This document shows positions 10,250 to 19,686 of a DNA stretch of 43,878 bases, in pieces. The number at the start of each line of letters is the position of its first letter. Positions within the stretch are counted from its first letter, which is position 1. A program made the position numbers and the translations under genes. The notes under the pieces were generated by a model that saw only the letters and a program-made list of their open reading frames with translations, ran no database searches and was not told where the DNA came from. The stretch is from Phaeoceros laevis. Taxonomy: Eukaryota > Anthocerotophyta > Anthocerotopsida > Notothyladales. The stretch is taken from the NCBI GenBank assembly GCA_049999765.1, contig JBNGIQ010009468.1:366550-410427 (forward strand), written 5' to 3'.

Positions 10250-13200
10250 TCAAAGAGAATCCCCACAAGAACAAGCCCCATCCTTGAAGTGATGAACACG
10301 GTGTGTATCTCTCACTATAATCTCTCGCCTCTCGATCCTTGACAAGATTTTGGTGCCACTGTGACAGTCATTGCACATTCTAAGGTTCTTTGTGATGAGC
10401 AGCGTGGTACCATCAGGAGTGGTCAGCAGGCCATACGCCAATGCTAGCTTCTCGGCATGTCCACACAAAGCATCTTCCTTCTCCTGCTCAGACAATGGTT
10501 TCAATACCAACTCTGTATGGGGCGCATGGCCAGCCTCCTTGACGCGCAGATTCATGTTTTGTAGCTTCGAAGAGATGTCATTCCTCAATTCCCCAACCGT
10601 GAACTCGTGCAACTTGTTGTTGGTTTCAATCCATGTCATTGCTGCCTTCTTCCAAGCACCTGCATCCAGTCTTAACTTCTCCAGTTCAGCTATGTCACTC
10701 CACCTTCCGACATCAGCATATATGTTGGACATGAGCACATAAGCACTAGCTTGCTGGGGCTGCAGATCGATAAGGCGGTCGAAGCAACGCCTGCCACGCT
10801 CGACATCACCATGAGTTTTGCAAGCACTCAGCAAGGCTGTCCACCCTACAATGTCACTCACATAAGGCATTGTCTCCAACATGTGTTCAGCCTGGTCAAG
10901 GTGGCCTGATCGACTGAGAATGTCGACCATGCAGCTATAGTGATCAGCAGTTGGGGGAATGCCATACTTTTCCACCATCATCTTGAAGTACAGCTGACCC
11001 TCTTTAACCAAGCCCACATGGCTGCAGGCCACGAGGAGGCAGACAAAAGTTGCCTCATCAGGCTCCACGCCATGCTGCAGCATCTGCTCAAAGAACTGTA
11101 TGGCCCGTCGACAGTCGTTGCACTTGCTGAAGGCATTGATCAGTGCAGTCCAAGCTACCACGTCTTTGATGGGCAACCTATCAAACACGCTTTGAGCATC
11201 CTCCACCCTGCCACACCTCGCATACATGTCAAGCAAGGCGTTGGCAACGACCAAATCCGCTTCCAGCCCGCTTTCCTGGATTTGGCTATGCAGCTGTTTG
11301 CCCTTTTGTATGGCACCCGTAGTACCACATGCTCTCAGAGCGCAGACAAAAGAAATTCTGTCCGGTGCAACTCCTTCCTGCGGCATGTTTTCGAAAAGGT
11401 TCAGGACTTTCTGACCAAGCCCAAGTTGATCATAGCCAGCAAGCATGGCATTCCATGTGTCTACATTTCGGCTGGGCAGGTGCTTAAATACTGCTTCGGC
11501 ATCCTCCAAGCTTCCGCACTTAGCATACATGTCCACCAGGCTGCTGCCCACAACCACATCTGCTTCCATCCCCCTTTCTCGGATTTGGCTGTGCAGTTGC
11601 TTCCCCTTTTGTATCCCCCTCGCCCCCACAATGCCACATGCTTTTATGCTGCAAATCAGTGACACTTTGTCCGGTATCACACCATCCTCTTGCATTCTCT
11701 CCAGCAGATCTAAGACCTCCTGACCAAGACCTTGCTGAGCATGTCCAAAAATCAAGGCAGTCCACGTCACTACATCTTTAGTGACCATCCTGTCAAACAC
11801 ACTGGTGGCATCCACCAAGCTTCCACACTTTACATACATGTCTACAAGGGCATTGCAGATGACGACATCGGCCTCGAGTCCTTTTCCTTGAACTTGGGAA
11901 TGGAGCTGCCTGCCCTGTTGCATGGCCCCGATGCTCGCACATGCTTTTAAGCTGGCAACAAGCAAATCTTTGTCTGGTGTCAGACCTTCCTGTTGCATGG
12001 GTTCCAAGAGATCAAGTGCTTTTTGACCAAAGCCATGCTGGACATAGCCTCCAATCATCGCACCCCAAGTCACTACATCTTTGCTCGACAAGCAGTTAAA
12101 GACTTTTTGGGCATCCTCCAAGCTTCCGCACTTGGCATACATGTCCACCAGGCTGCTCCCAACAGTTATATCTGCTTCAAGTCCACTTTCCCTGATTTTA
12201 CTGTGAAGTTGCATGCCTTTTTGCACAGCCCCTACAGCTGCACATGCTTTTAAACCACAGAGATACAAAACCCTGTCGGGTGCTAAGCCCTCCTGTTCCA
12301 TGCTCTCAAAAAGATGGAGGGCTTCATAACCCTGCCCTCCGTTGGCATACCCTCCAATCATGGCACCCCATGTCACCAGATTTTTTTTCTTCAACTTGTC
12401 AAACACAGCTCGTGCACCATTTAAGCTCCCACACTTGGCATACATGTCCACCAGGCTGCTCCCAACAATCAGGTCCCCTTCTAGACCTCTTTCCCGGATC
12501 TGGTTATGCAAGTGCTCACCTTTATCCAACGCGCCAGCACTGGCACATGCTTTCAAGAGGCACACAAACGTGACTTTGTTGCCTGAAGTCACGCCATCCT
12601 GTTGCATCCGGGCATAAAGACTGAATGCTTCTTGAACGAACCCCTGCCGTGCATACCCTCCGATCATGGCAGTCCATGTTACCACGGTCCTCATCGGCAA
12701 TCTGTCAAAAACAGCACGAGCATCCAACAGGCTCCCACACTTTGAGTACATGTCCACCAGGGTGTTGGCCACAAATACATTGCTCTCAAAACCGCTGTCC
12801 ACAACCTCGACATGGACCTCCTTTCCTACTGTCAAATTCCTGGAGGCAGTGCATGCCTTCAGGACAGCTACAAAAACATAGTTATTTGGACTTACTGCTG
12901 ACTGGCGCATTTCTCTATACAGATGTAAGGCATGGTTAGGCCGCCCTTGCTCCACGTAAGCTGATAGCAGGGAAGCCCACACAAAATTGTCGGGTGACGG
13001 CAGATTGAACAACACCTGCGTTGCTTCCTCCAGCTTTCCATGAGATGTGTACATGCGGATGATGTGGTTGGCGAAAAAAGTGTCTACATCATACCCACTC
13101 TTCACAGCAAGAGCATGAACACGCCTGCTCACATTCAAGTCCTTTCTTGCAATACAACCCTGAAGAACTCGATAAAACGTTTCTCTAGGAACATCAGATC

Positions 13201-13333
13201 CTTGTCGCACCAACACGTCCAAAGCCTGAAAAGCTTCATCCAGCTCTGGAGCCTTGAGCTCACCCTCCTTACGAGTACAAGCTGACCTCTGAAACCCTGA
13301 GCCCCTCGTTGCGCTGCACTGCCCAGAGAACAA
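10250..13333 (-). CDS. PLS-class DYW pentatricopeptide repeat protein (organelle RNA editing factor)
   Basis: Organelle RNA-binding protein with a C-terminal cytidine deaminase-like DYW domain; such proteins bind one or a few transcripts and convert C to U. The open frame is 1,027 codons. PLS triplets repeat every 101-103 residues, marked by the (Y/V)xKCG-type motif near residues 196, 298, 399, 500, 603 and 704. E-type motifs follow (about 829-920), then the DYW domain (about 930-1027). Deaminase ligands are present: His959 and Glu961 in HAEKLA (usually HSE), and Cys987/Cys990 in CNDCH. The second zinc site is also there: His1014/1015 and Cys1021/Cys1023 in CSCGD. The protein ends GDSL instead of GDYW. 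The frame has no ATG before residue 94: position 13333 is TTG and a stop lies at 13343-13345. Translation must therefore start in an upstream exon; a good acceptor (TTCTCTGGGCAG) ends at 13319. Confidence 0.9.
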   Translation of the reverse strand: MFSGQCSATRGSGFQRSACTRKEGELKAPELDEAFQALDVLVRQGSDVPRETFYRVLQGCIARKDLNVSRRVHALAVKSGYDVDTFFANHIIRMYTSHGKLEEATQVLFNLPSPDNFVWASLLSAYVEQGRPNHALHLYREMRQSAVSPNNYVFVAVLKACTASRNLTVGKEVHVEVVDSGFESNVFVANTLVDMYSKCGSLLDARAVFDRLPMRTVVTWTAMIGGYARQGFVQEAFSLYARMQQDGVTSGNKVTFVCLLKACASAGALDKGEHLHNQIRERGLEGDLIVGSSLVDMYAKCGSLNGARAVFDKLKKKNLVTWGAMIGGYANGGQGYEALHLFESMEQEGLAPDRVLYLCGLKACAAVGAVQKGMQLHSKIRESGLEADITVGSSLVDMYAKCGSLEDAQKVFNCLSSKDVVTWGAMIGGYVQHGFGQKALDLLEPMQQEGLTPDKDLLVASLKACASIGAMQQGRQLHSQVQGKGLEADVVICNALVDMYVKCGSLVDATSVFDRMVTKDVVTWTALIFGHAQQGLGQEVLDLLERMQEDGVIPDKVSLICSIKACGIVGARGIQKGKQLHSQIRERGMEADVVVGSSLVDMYAKCGSLEDAEAVFKHLPSRNVDTWNAMLAGYDQLGLGQKVLNLFENMPQEGVAPDRISFVCALRACGTTGAIQKGKQLHSQIQESGLEADLVVANALLDMYARCGRVEDAQSVFDRLPIKDVVAWTALINAFSKCNDCRRAIQFFEQMLQHGVEPDEATFVCLLVACSHVGLVKEGQLYFKMMVEKYGIPPTADHYSCMVDILSRSGHLDQAEHMLETMPYVSDIVGWTALLSACKTHGDVERGRRCFDRLIDLQPQQASAYVLMSNIYADVGRWSDIAELEKLRLDAGAWKKAAMTWIETNNKLHEFTVGELRNDISSKLQNMNLRVKEAGHAPHTELVLKPLSEQEKEDALCGHAEKLALAYGLLTTPDGTTLLITKNLRMCNDCHSGTKILSRIERREIIVRDTHRVHHFKDGACSCGDSL

Positions 13334-13430
13334 AGACGTATTTCAACCGGACTAAATGACAGGCTAACGACTCATCAGCCAAAACGAACCGGTTCCAGCA
13401 CAAATTAAGAATACCTGGCAGAATTCTTAC

Positions 13431-13442
13431 GTCCCCCTCCAT
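13431..13442 (-). other. Possible first mini-exon of the PPR gene
   Basis: On the minus strand ATG-GAG-GGG-GAC is followed directly by the donor GTAAGA. Splicing to the acceptor at 13319 would give a 112-bp intron and join in phase 0 to the PPR frame, supplying the missing start (MEGD then CSATRGSGF). The splice signals are good, but the exon is only 12 bp, so this is a proposal. Confidence 0.3.
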
Positions 13443-14207
13443 AGATAGGTGCTTTGCGAGCAGCAAAAGGTTGTGCTGCCTGCGAACGGTTAGATTCACA
13501 CCACTGAGGGCTGTGCCACTTCTCCGGCCCCAAGCTCTCTGCTGTTGTGCTGTGCACGAAATCCAGGTAGTTGAGGTTCCTCTGTAGTGCTCACTCAATG
13601 ATTACCTGCCCTGGTCTACCACTCCGACAAGCAACACCTGACTTCAAAACAGCAGCTCACCTCGTGCCACCTGCTGTCCTGCACCTCCCCAGGACTCGCC
13701 TGTCGACCTCCTCCCACTGCCTTCTGCGCTAGCCCATCTGCTTCCTCGTTGCAGCAAAGTCAGAACCTCTATCGTTCTCCCGAGCAACCCAATTCAGTAG
13801 CCAATACAGGTCAATTCATTCTCACCAGAGCTGAGGCCTGATTTTTGAGGCTGCACCGCGGCTCGCTGGCTTGACAGCCGCCTGTGCCATCTCCCCCTTC
13901 GTACGAGGCCACGCCAATTTCGTTGAATCAGGCTTGCTACAACTAGCGTTCCGCCTCCTTTCCTCATCCGCGCTGATGTGCAACTGTACCAGCAGGACAA
14001 TTGGTCCTATCCTCCATCTGGCTCCCAGACATCAGCTGTGTAATGAAACAGAACCGCGTTGGCGCAGCCCTCAAGTCTTCAAGTTGTCGACCACCATTTC
14101 CAAAGTTTACAGCCCCATGGAACGCTAGAATGCACTGCACCCAGTTTGAACCGCCTTTTGTGCGCGAACCCTTCTCCTGGCCTCGAGCCGATTGCTGATG
14201 GACTCAT
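13443..14207. other. Upstream region of the PPR gene
   Basis: About 765 bp with no exon I can support on either strand; the short open frames lack domains and conserved-looking sequence. It probably contains the PPR promoter. Confidence 0.35.
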
Positions 14208-15100
14208 GCTGCATACATGTTATTCACCAGCCCAGCCCATGGCCACGCCATACATGTCATTAGCGAAACGGAATATACGACCGCAACTGAATATACTGAG
14301 ATAGACTCGTCCCTTCCAGGCTTCCACAGCATATATTGTGAGATGCACACTTGTAAAACACTCACACTAATCTCCAGCTCTAATCCTTTTCTCCAGGCTC
14401 CAGGCGAAAGCGGCAACGGGTGCGTATCAAGAGATGGACGCAAGGGACGACCGAAAGAATTCCCGGGAAGAGCGCTGCGCAACAGCGTCAGCGGCTGAGC
14501 CGCAAGATTGTGACAAACCAAATCGAGAAAAAGTTCGAGAACTATGTCGGGAAAGATATTGTCTCTACGCAGATGACAGCAGCCTATTCCTGAACAAAAT
14601 CACTTTTGCATGTGATGCAAAGGCTGTGAAGGAGATGATGTGCGCTGAAGAAGGAAGCGAGTTGCAGGCTTGGGTGCAATTCCACCTGCAAGATCATGCT
14701 TTGTTTCTAATGGATGAGAGGCAGCACGAGGGGGTGGCAACTCTGGGTGCCCAATTACACGATGTGCTCACTGGAAGTAGGGGAAATGGTAGACTTTCTG
14801 AAAACAAGGATTAGTTTGGCATCCGGGTCTGAGGACCTCTGGCAAGCGATCTCGCATTTGATTACATGTCATTGCCTTGTGAAAGGAGCTCTACGGTGGA
14901 CGAAATCCTTTGTAACTGGTAACTATCCGCTTATCTCGGATGTCCTCAAACGCAAGGAATGCTGGGAAGCAATACAACATAAGGTGCACATATGGGGAGG
15001 TGGAAGAGACTTGCGCCCCATCTACTCTGTGGAAGGCGGGATACTTTCCAGGGTGACCACCTGTGGGATACTTTCTGGGGTGACCTTCTCTAGAAATAGG
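14208..15100 (+). pseudogene. Dispersed gene-like repeat, copy B (unidentified family)
   Basis: Second copy of the repeat at 5100-6130, same orientation. An ATG at 14434 opens MDARDDRKNSREERCATAS and runs 126 codons through ADDSSLFLNKITFACDAKAV and LQAWVQFHLQDHALFLMDER, a block missing from copy A, to TAG at 14812. The matching continuation (MVDFLKTRISLASGSEDLWQ, then SFVTGNYPLISDVLKRKE) is in a different frame from about 14780 on, so one small indel near 14780-14790 breaks the frame. Copy B in turn lacks the intron and helical exon present in copy A (about 5340-5790). The two copies are thus differently deleted versions of one source gene, which I cannot name. A short tandem repeat of GGGATACTTTC units lies at its right end (15040-15086). 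Confidence 0.55.
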
Positions 15101-15250
15101 AAATCAGTTCCCTGCCAGCTCCGGGTATGAACGGATGCAAACACGAAGATTGCCTCAAAAGGGTTGTGTTTGCAGCGTTAGCAAAGCTTCCACGCAGCAC
15201 ACAAGTCATTCTCAAATACCACAGATGGAGTTGGTGCAACAGGCTGTTGG

Positions 15251-15580
15251 TTAATCCACCCCCTCCAGCGTCAGCGTCAAGATCACATTAACTCCGGCAA
15301 CAGTTTCCTGTCCGTCGAAGTGTCCCCACTGACTCCAGTCAAGAAAAAGGACAGCCCCGCTCCGTAGAGGTCTTGCCAACAAAGCCTGCAAACCTGCCAT
15401 CGCCAGGCAGAGATTCAGATGGTGGAGTGGAACCTTGGCTCCAGCCTTTTCAACACATTCAGTCACTTGTGCTGATAGTGCTGAGTGAGACAGCACCCTC
15501 TCGAGCTTGTTCCTCCAAGCAACAGTTGGTTCGGACACCCTAGGAGTCTGAGGCGTGGACGCGCTCTTCCTTCACCAGCT
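15251..15580 (-). CDS. Orphan exon-like ORF, possible last exon of an unidentified gene
   Basis: A minus-strand frame open from just after a TGA near 15581 to TAA at 15251. It reads through PQTPRVSEPTVAWRNKLERV, ECVEKAGAKVPLHHLNLCLA, SGAVLFLDWSQWGHFDGQE and VNVILTLTLEGVD. It has no ATG at its beginning. The composition (amphipathic helix, then a hydrophobic stretch and Trp-rich segment) looks protein-like rather than random, and CTCCTAG near 15539 could serve as a splice acceptor. I do not recognise the family and found no convincing upstream exons. It may be a gene remnant or chance. Confidence 0.25.
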
Positions 15581-15589
15581 TCATCGGCT

Positions 15590-16053
15590 CCATCTCCAGA
15601 GAGACGATGAGGCCTGGTGAACGAAGAGCGCGCTCACCCTCCAGGCGCCAGGGATTGCTCGCATCCTTCAGCTGTGATCCGTGACTTCAGAAGAGAGCAA
15701 GGAAACAACCCGCTGCCCGAGGGAGCGGGCAGATCAGAGAAACTAAATGAATTCAAGGTCCTCTCCCTTCAGATCTGCAGCTGAGCGCTCCGCTCCGATC
15801 CGCCTCTGGGAAAGCCAAAGGCTTCACTGTGTCACCCAGCGCCGGGCGTCGGGAATTTAGAGGCGCTCGCTTGTCCTTGGCAGACGCAAGCTCCTCGTAG
15901 GCATGACGCGGGCACCTTTGCGTGGACCAGCTGTTAAGTACCTGCCAATGTGGTACCGGCTACCGCCGGTCAGACGGCAAGCAGCACGTCACTCGCGGCG
16001 TCAAATCCAGGTGCTGTTTTTTATGACTAGTAGATTCTGCAGATTCTGTTCCT
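15590..16053. other. Upstream region of the unknown conserved gene
   Basis: GC-rich spacer with no supported exon. It may contain the promoter and 5' UTR for the gene at 16054-18323. Confidence 0.3.
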
Positions 16054-18323
16054 ATGGCGGCTCTCGCCAGATGTCCGTGCGTAGCGTCGTCGTCGTCCCC
16101 GGCCCTGCGTTTGTCGAGAAGCTGGGGGCGGGTGCCTCCACCTGCTGTAAGGGTATGTGGCGGCCTGGTCCTCCCTGAATTGAATCGGCTGTCTTTCACT
16201 AGCTGGTTTTACAGATGCTCAGTAGACTTCTCACAGGGCCAGTGATATCGTGGGGCCCTGGATATTTCTAGCAGAGGAGTACATTCTGACAGCAGCTGTG
16301 GTAATTTAATCAAGGTCTCTGGCAGGCACATTCTGTCTCTGAAGGGAGTTGAGGTGTGGTGGAGATATGGGTGGTCTGACAAGGACTCCCGACGAGGGTG
16401 AGGATATTTGCGTCAAGTACTCTTGCTGCTGTCCTGTATCCCATATGCCTGCTTTGAATGTCCAGCTGAGTTTACAGGAGTGGGAAGGGAAATTTGTGGC
16501 GCTTGTCCACTTGAGATTACATAATGTCTGGATTCGCAGGAGCTGCGGAGTTAGGGCAGCAGCAAGTCAGGAGGTGGAGAAATCTTTCAAGACAACTGTG
16601 GAGCTGGATAAGCTTATTGACACCTTGCGGGAGGCTGATGCAGCAGAGGTTAACCACAAGCAACAGTTTATCTTGTCTCTTCCAGAGCATAGCAGCATAG
16701 CGTTTTGCAGTCATTTACGGCTGTTGGGTTTCTTGGATCAGCTTCCCAAGGTTGTGCTGGAAAATGTGCTGTCTTTCGATTCCCCATTTTGGCTACGACT
16801 TGCCGCAAGAGCTGATTTATGTCAATCAGCAGAAGATGTTGTAAGGAGTTCTTTGAATTGCCGCAAGATATACATTTGTCGCAGTTCAGAAAGTGCCATT
16901 ACGTTATCTATCCGGCTGGGTCGTCATTCATGACATGTTTATGTAAAAGAGGGCGTTCGTTTTGTCACATAAACCGGGTGCCAAGGGTTGCAACCCTCGT
17001 TAAACTGACTATACAACATTGACATTTCAGAAAGATTATGAGGAACTTGCGTCATCCATTATGACAATAGTAGAGAAGATAGTCAGAAAAACCCAGGTAC
17101 ATGCATCCCTCTATTGTTTTTTCTCATCAGGATCCATGTGTTGCAGCTAACTTGTCTGATTTGTAGCTGGACGTGTGTTTCTGTCTGTTGCCAGGTAAGC
17201 TGAATCATTTGGCTTTCGTGTTGAACCTGATGGCAGGAAAAGATTGAGTCTTCGACAGACGTATTAAAGTCTTTGTTAAATCCAATAGTTGGGTCAAGTG
17301 AAGAGGTCTCGTGGCCACCTCGGGATCCCAACAGCTTAGTAGCCATGCGACAGGTCAGGTTTTCTTTTGCACTTGATGTATGACGGTGCGCTGATGCACC
17401 ACTCATGGCATTGTATGTACATGCCCCTGTAGACGTTCGTCCGCTTTGAAACTCTAGAACTGCTACATCGTTGTTTCCTTGATTATGGTATGGGCCTTAA
17501 CATGTTCTTTGTAGGCAGGAGATTGAGCGAAGAGAGCAGGCAAACGAATTAGACGAGAGTTTTTTGTCGGAGGTGAATGCTCAGATGCGGCAGGTAACTT
17601 CCATATTCGGTACTTCGGTTCGCAGACAGAATGGATGTCCTTTTTGTTTGCCGTATATCTTAGAGTTGTGGGTATGTGTAGGCCAAGGAGGACGGTGACA
17701 AGCCTGGACTCGTAGCTATGCTGCAAAAGGTTTTGCAATACTATGCGGCCACTGTGCTTTCTTTACGGAGTTACTCTGTCAAAGGTGAAAGCAGGTTTAC
17801 AAACTGTTACAGTGACTTTCAGCCAGCGCAGCAGAGTTACCGAAGCTAAACTGGGAGCTGTCACTTTGTTATCTTTGTAGATGGGCAAGTAATCAAGGCT
17901 GAAGAATTGCTCGAGTCAGTTTTGTCAGGTTGGTACCATCAAAAGGTTACAATTGCCTGGTAGGATTTTGAAGAGCTGCTGCCGGAGCTGACTCAACTCT
18001 GTATGGTATGTCTCAGCTGACGAGGACAATTGGGAATCGTTGTTGAGAACCGGTCTTGTGTACGGGGGTGGTCAAGTGGAGGCCAGTGATTTTTTACGGG
18101 CTGTTGAGAAGCGAGTCGAGCGAACTCTGATGAGAACTGTAAGACTGACGTGCCATCTTTCTCTATTTCACGGCTGCAACGCTTTGAATCTATGTTAATA
18201 GCCGCGGTGCCCTTGCAGGACAACGGTTCTTACCGACAAAGAGTTCTAGTGGAGTACATTAAAGAGGTTGAGAGCAGGTCGAATGCACTAGTTGCAGCCT
18301 TTCAATCATCTCCTGGTTCCTGA
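16054..18323 (+). CDS. Conserved plant protein of unknown function, probably plastid-targeted
   Basis: Multi-exon gene whose product I recognise as a conserved plant family without an assigned function. Good exons: about 16540-16648, 16742-16840, 17031-17096, 17237-17353, 17519-17593, 17682-17784, 17881-17928, 18017-18138, 18219-18323; all junctions keep frame. The product reads SFKTTVELDKLIDTLREA, VVLENVLSFDSPFWLRLAAR, DYEELASSIMTIVEKIV, SWPPRDPNSLVAM, LDESFLSEVNAQMRQAKEDG, DKPGLVAMLQKVLQYYAATV, VEKRVERTLMRT and SYRQRVLVEYIKEVESRS, then TGA. It is largely alpha-helical with no transmembrane segment. The ATG at 16054 begins MAALARCPCVASSSS, a Ser/Arg-rich leader like a transit peptide, ending at a donor near 16147 or 16153. 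How exon 1 joins exon 2 is unsettled: the best acceptor (16539) does not match its phase, whereas one just before GAGGTGGAG does. Confidence 0.75.
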
Positions 18324-18521
18324 TGAGGACATTGATAGCCCTCCGTACAAATCAGCCTGAGTTTGCAATTGCAAAATTTGAATTCAAGCCACAAGGCTGT
18401 GAATTTGGAGAACGTGGACCATGTCGATTGCTATGAGCATGTTCCCAGGTGTCCTGGAGTAGCACAATGCACAGCACGTCTTGACAAGTGACCAGGAATG
18501 GCGCCACCACCCACGTATATT
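18324..18521. other. Convergent 3' spacer
   Basis: Short region between two convergent genes, presumably shared 3' UTR sequence. Nothing else seen. Confidence 0.4.
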
Positions 18522-19254
18522 TCAAGAGTCTGCAGGCAGTGTTGTGACCAACTTCAGCTCGGCTTCGTTCAAAGCTTTGAGCAAATGAGACACCCTGTAG
18601 TGGAGCTTCATGTTATCCCTTTCCAATTTCTCCTGATCCTTCTGAGCCTGTAAGAAACCGGATGCTCAAATGATTTAGCATAGAAAAGCTGAGATTTACT
18701 CATAGAGAACTCACAGCAATCAGAGAATTGATTGCAACCTTCAATCTCTCCGCAGCTTGCTCAGCCTTCACCCTTTCCATCTTTGCCTTCAGTTCCTTTA
18801 AAGATTCTACGATATCGTCTGGATGGCCTCTGCTCTGGATTAACCACGCCTCAAAAGTCGCAAGCTTTTCCTGCAAAATCCTCCAAACAATCACGCCCTT
18901 ACGTTCCATGCTGACTCCTAGCAACCAATCTTTACAACCCCTAGAAAGCGAAGCCTTCAAGCGCAAAAGAAACCCTAAGACCGTGCCCTGCGACCAACAG
19001 CTCGTCGGCTACCAACAGTTCCAAGGGAATGCAGTCAAGCAGATCATCAAACCTTCCTGCAAAACGAGGTTTTCTGAATACTGATGCACATGCACTCTGC
19101 AATGCCAGCCTTTTCCAACGAGAGAATACACTGTTTCTCAATTAACAAAAGCTGAGACCAGCTATAACCATACCTCCGCTAGAGCAGCCCGTGCGTGAAA
19201 TGGTTTTAGAAGCTCAGCCATGGTCTCCTCCTTGGGCTGCTTAGGCTTCACCAT
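18522..19254 (-). CDS. Small plant coiled-coil protein, function unknown
   Basis: Three exons on the minus strand: 19254-19174, 18870-18715 and 18647-18522, giving 120 aa. The protein begins MVKPKQPKEETMAELLKPFH, continues through HPDDIVESLKELKAKMERVK and LERDNMKLHYRVSHLLKALN, and ends LPADS. Nearly the whole chain should form a charged coiled coil with no membrane segment or signal peptide. I recognise the opening (a basic start, then KEETMAELLKPF) and the RVSHL region as a conserved small plant protein family, but no function is established that I know of. The exons are too short to appear as one open frame and were built from splice sites: donors GTATGG and GTGAGT, acceptors TTTTGCAG and TCTTACAG. 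It diverges from the glutaredoxin gene 432 bp away and may share its promoter. Confidence 0.75.
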
Positions 19255-19686
19255 TTTCACCTGTTCACAGCTGCAAACCAATCACCTTTGAAGATAATCA
19301 ATCCGTCTTTTGCTCGTTAGGAATTCGCTCGAAGCTCAGATCGCATCATCACAGTTCGCACGGCACTGATAAACGCTTTCTTGCACGGCTGCTAAGATTC
19401 TTTGTTTCCGGGCCTCGCAGAAAAAGACTGGGGGGCACAAAACTGGCGCAACTGGCAATATGAGAATTTTCCTTTTCTAGTCATTCATGCACCAACTTTA
19501 CAAAGGCGCCCAAATAGAACAAACCCCAACCTGCAGAGAGTTTCGCCGGAGGCTGACTTCCAAACCTCTCAGCAGTACCGCATGATCTCCAACGAGAATA
19601 CGGCGAACAACCGAGTGCGGTGCGAAGGAGCATACGAAAGATAAGAATTGAGGAACGAGCTTGTTTGTGAGGGTTTAGCACCAGCT
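19255..19686. promoter_or_regulatory. Bidirectional promoter region, coiled-coil gene / glutaredoxin
   Basis: The two start codons face away from each other with 432 bp between. This interval must carry both 5' UTRs and both promoters. A telo-box-like GAGGGTTTAG lies 10-20 bp before the glutaredoxin ATG. A second, exact telo-box (AAACCCTAA at 18970) sits in the first intron of the coiled-coil gene. Confidence 0.4.

Noticed and set aside
9509-10342. Plus-strand ORF of 277 codons
   Set aside because: Antisense to VIPP1 and its promoter; Pro/Ala/Ser-rich sequence from GC-rich complement, with no recognisable family.
10940-11662. Plus-strand ORF of 240 codons and several others across 10371-12950
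   Set aside because: They lie antisense to the PPR repeats and exist only because repeated PPR codons leave the complementary frame open; no domain of their own.
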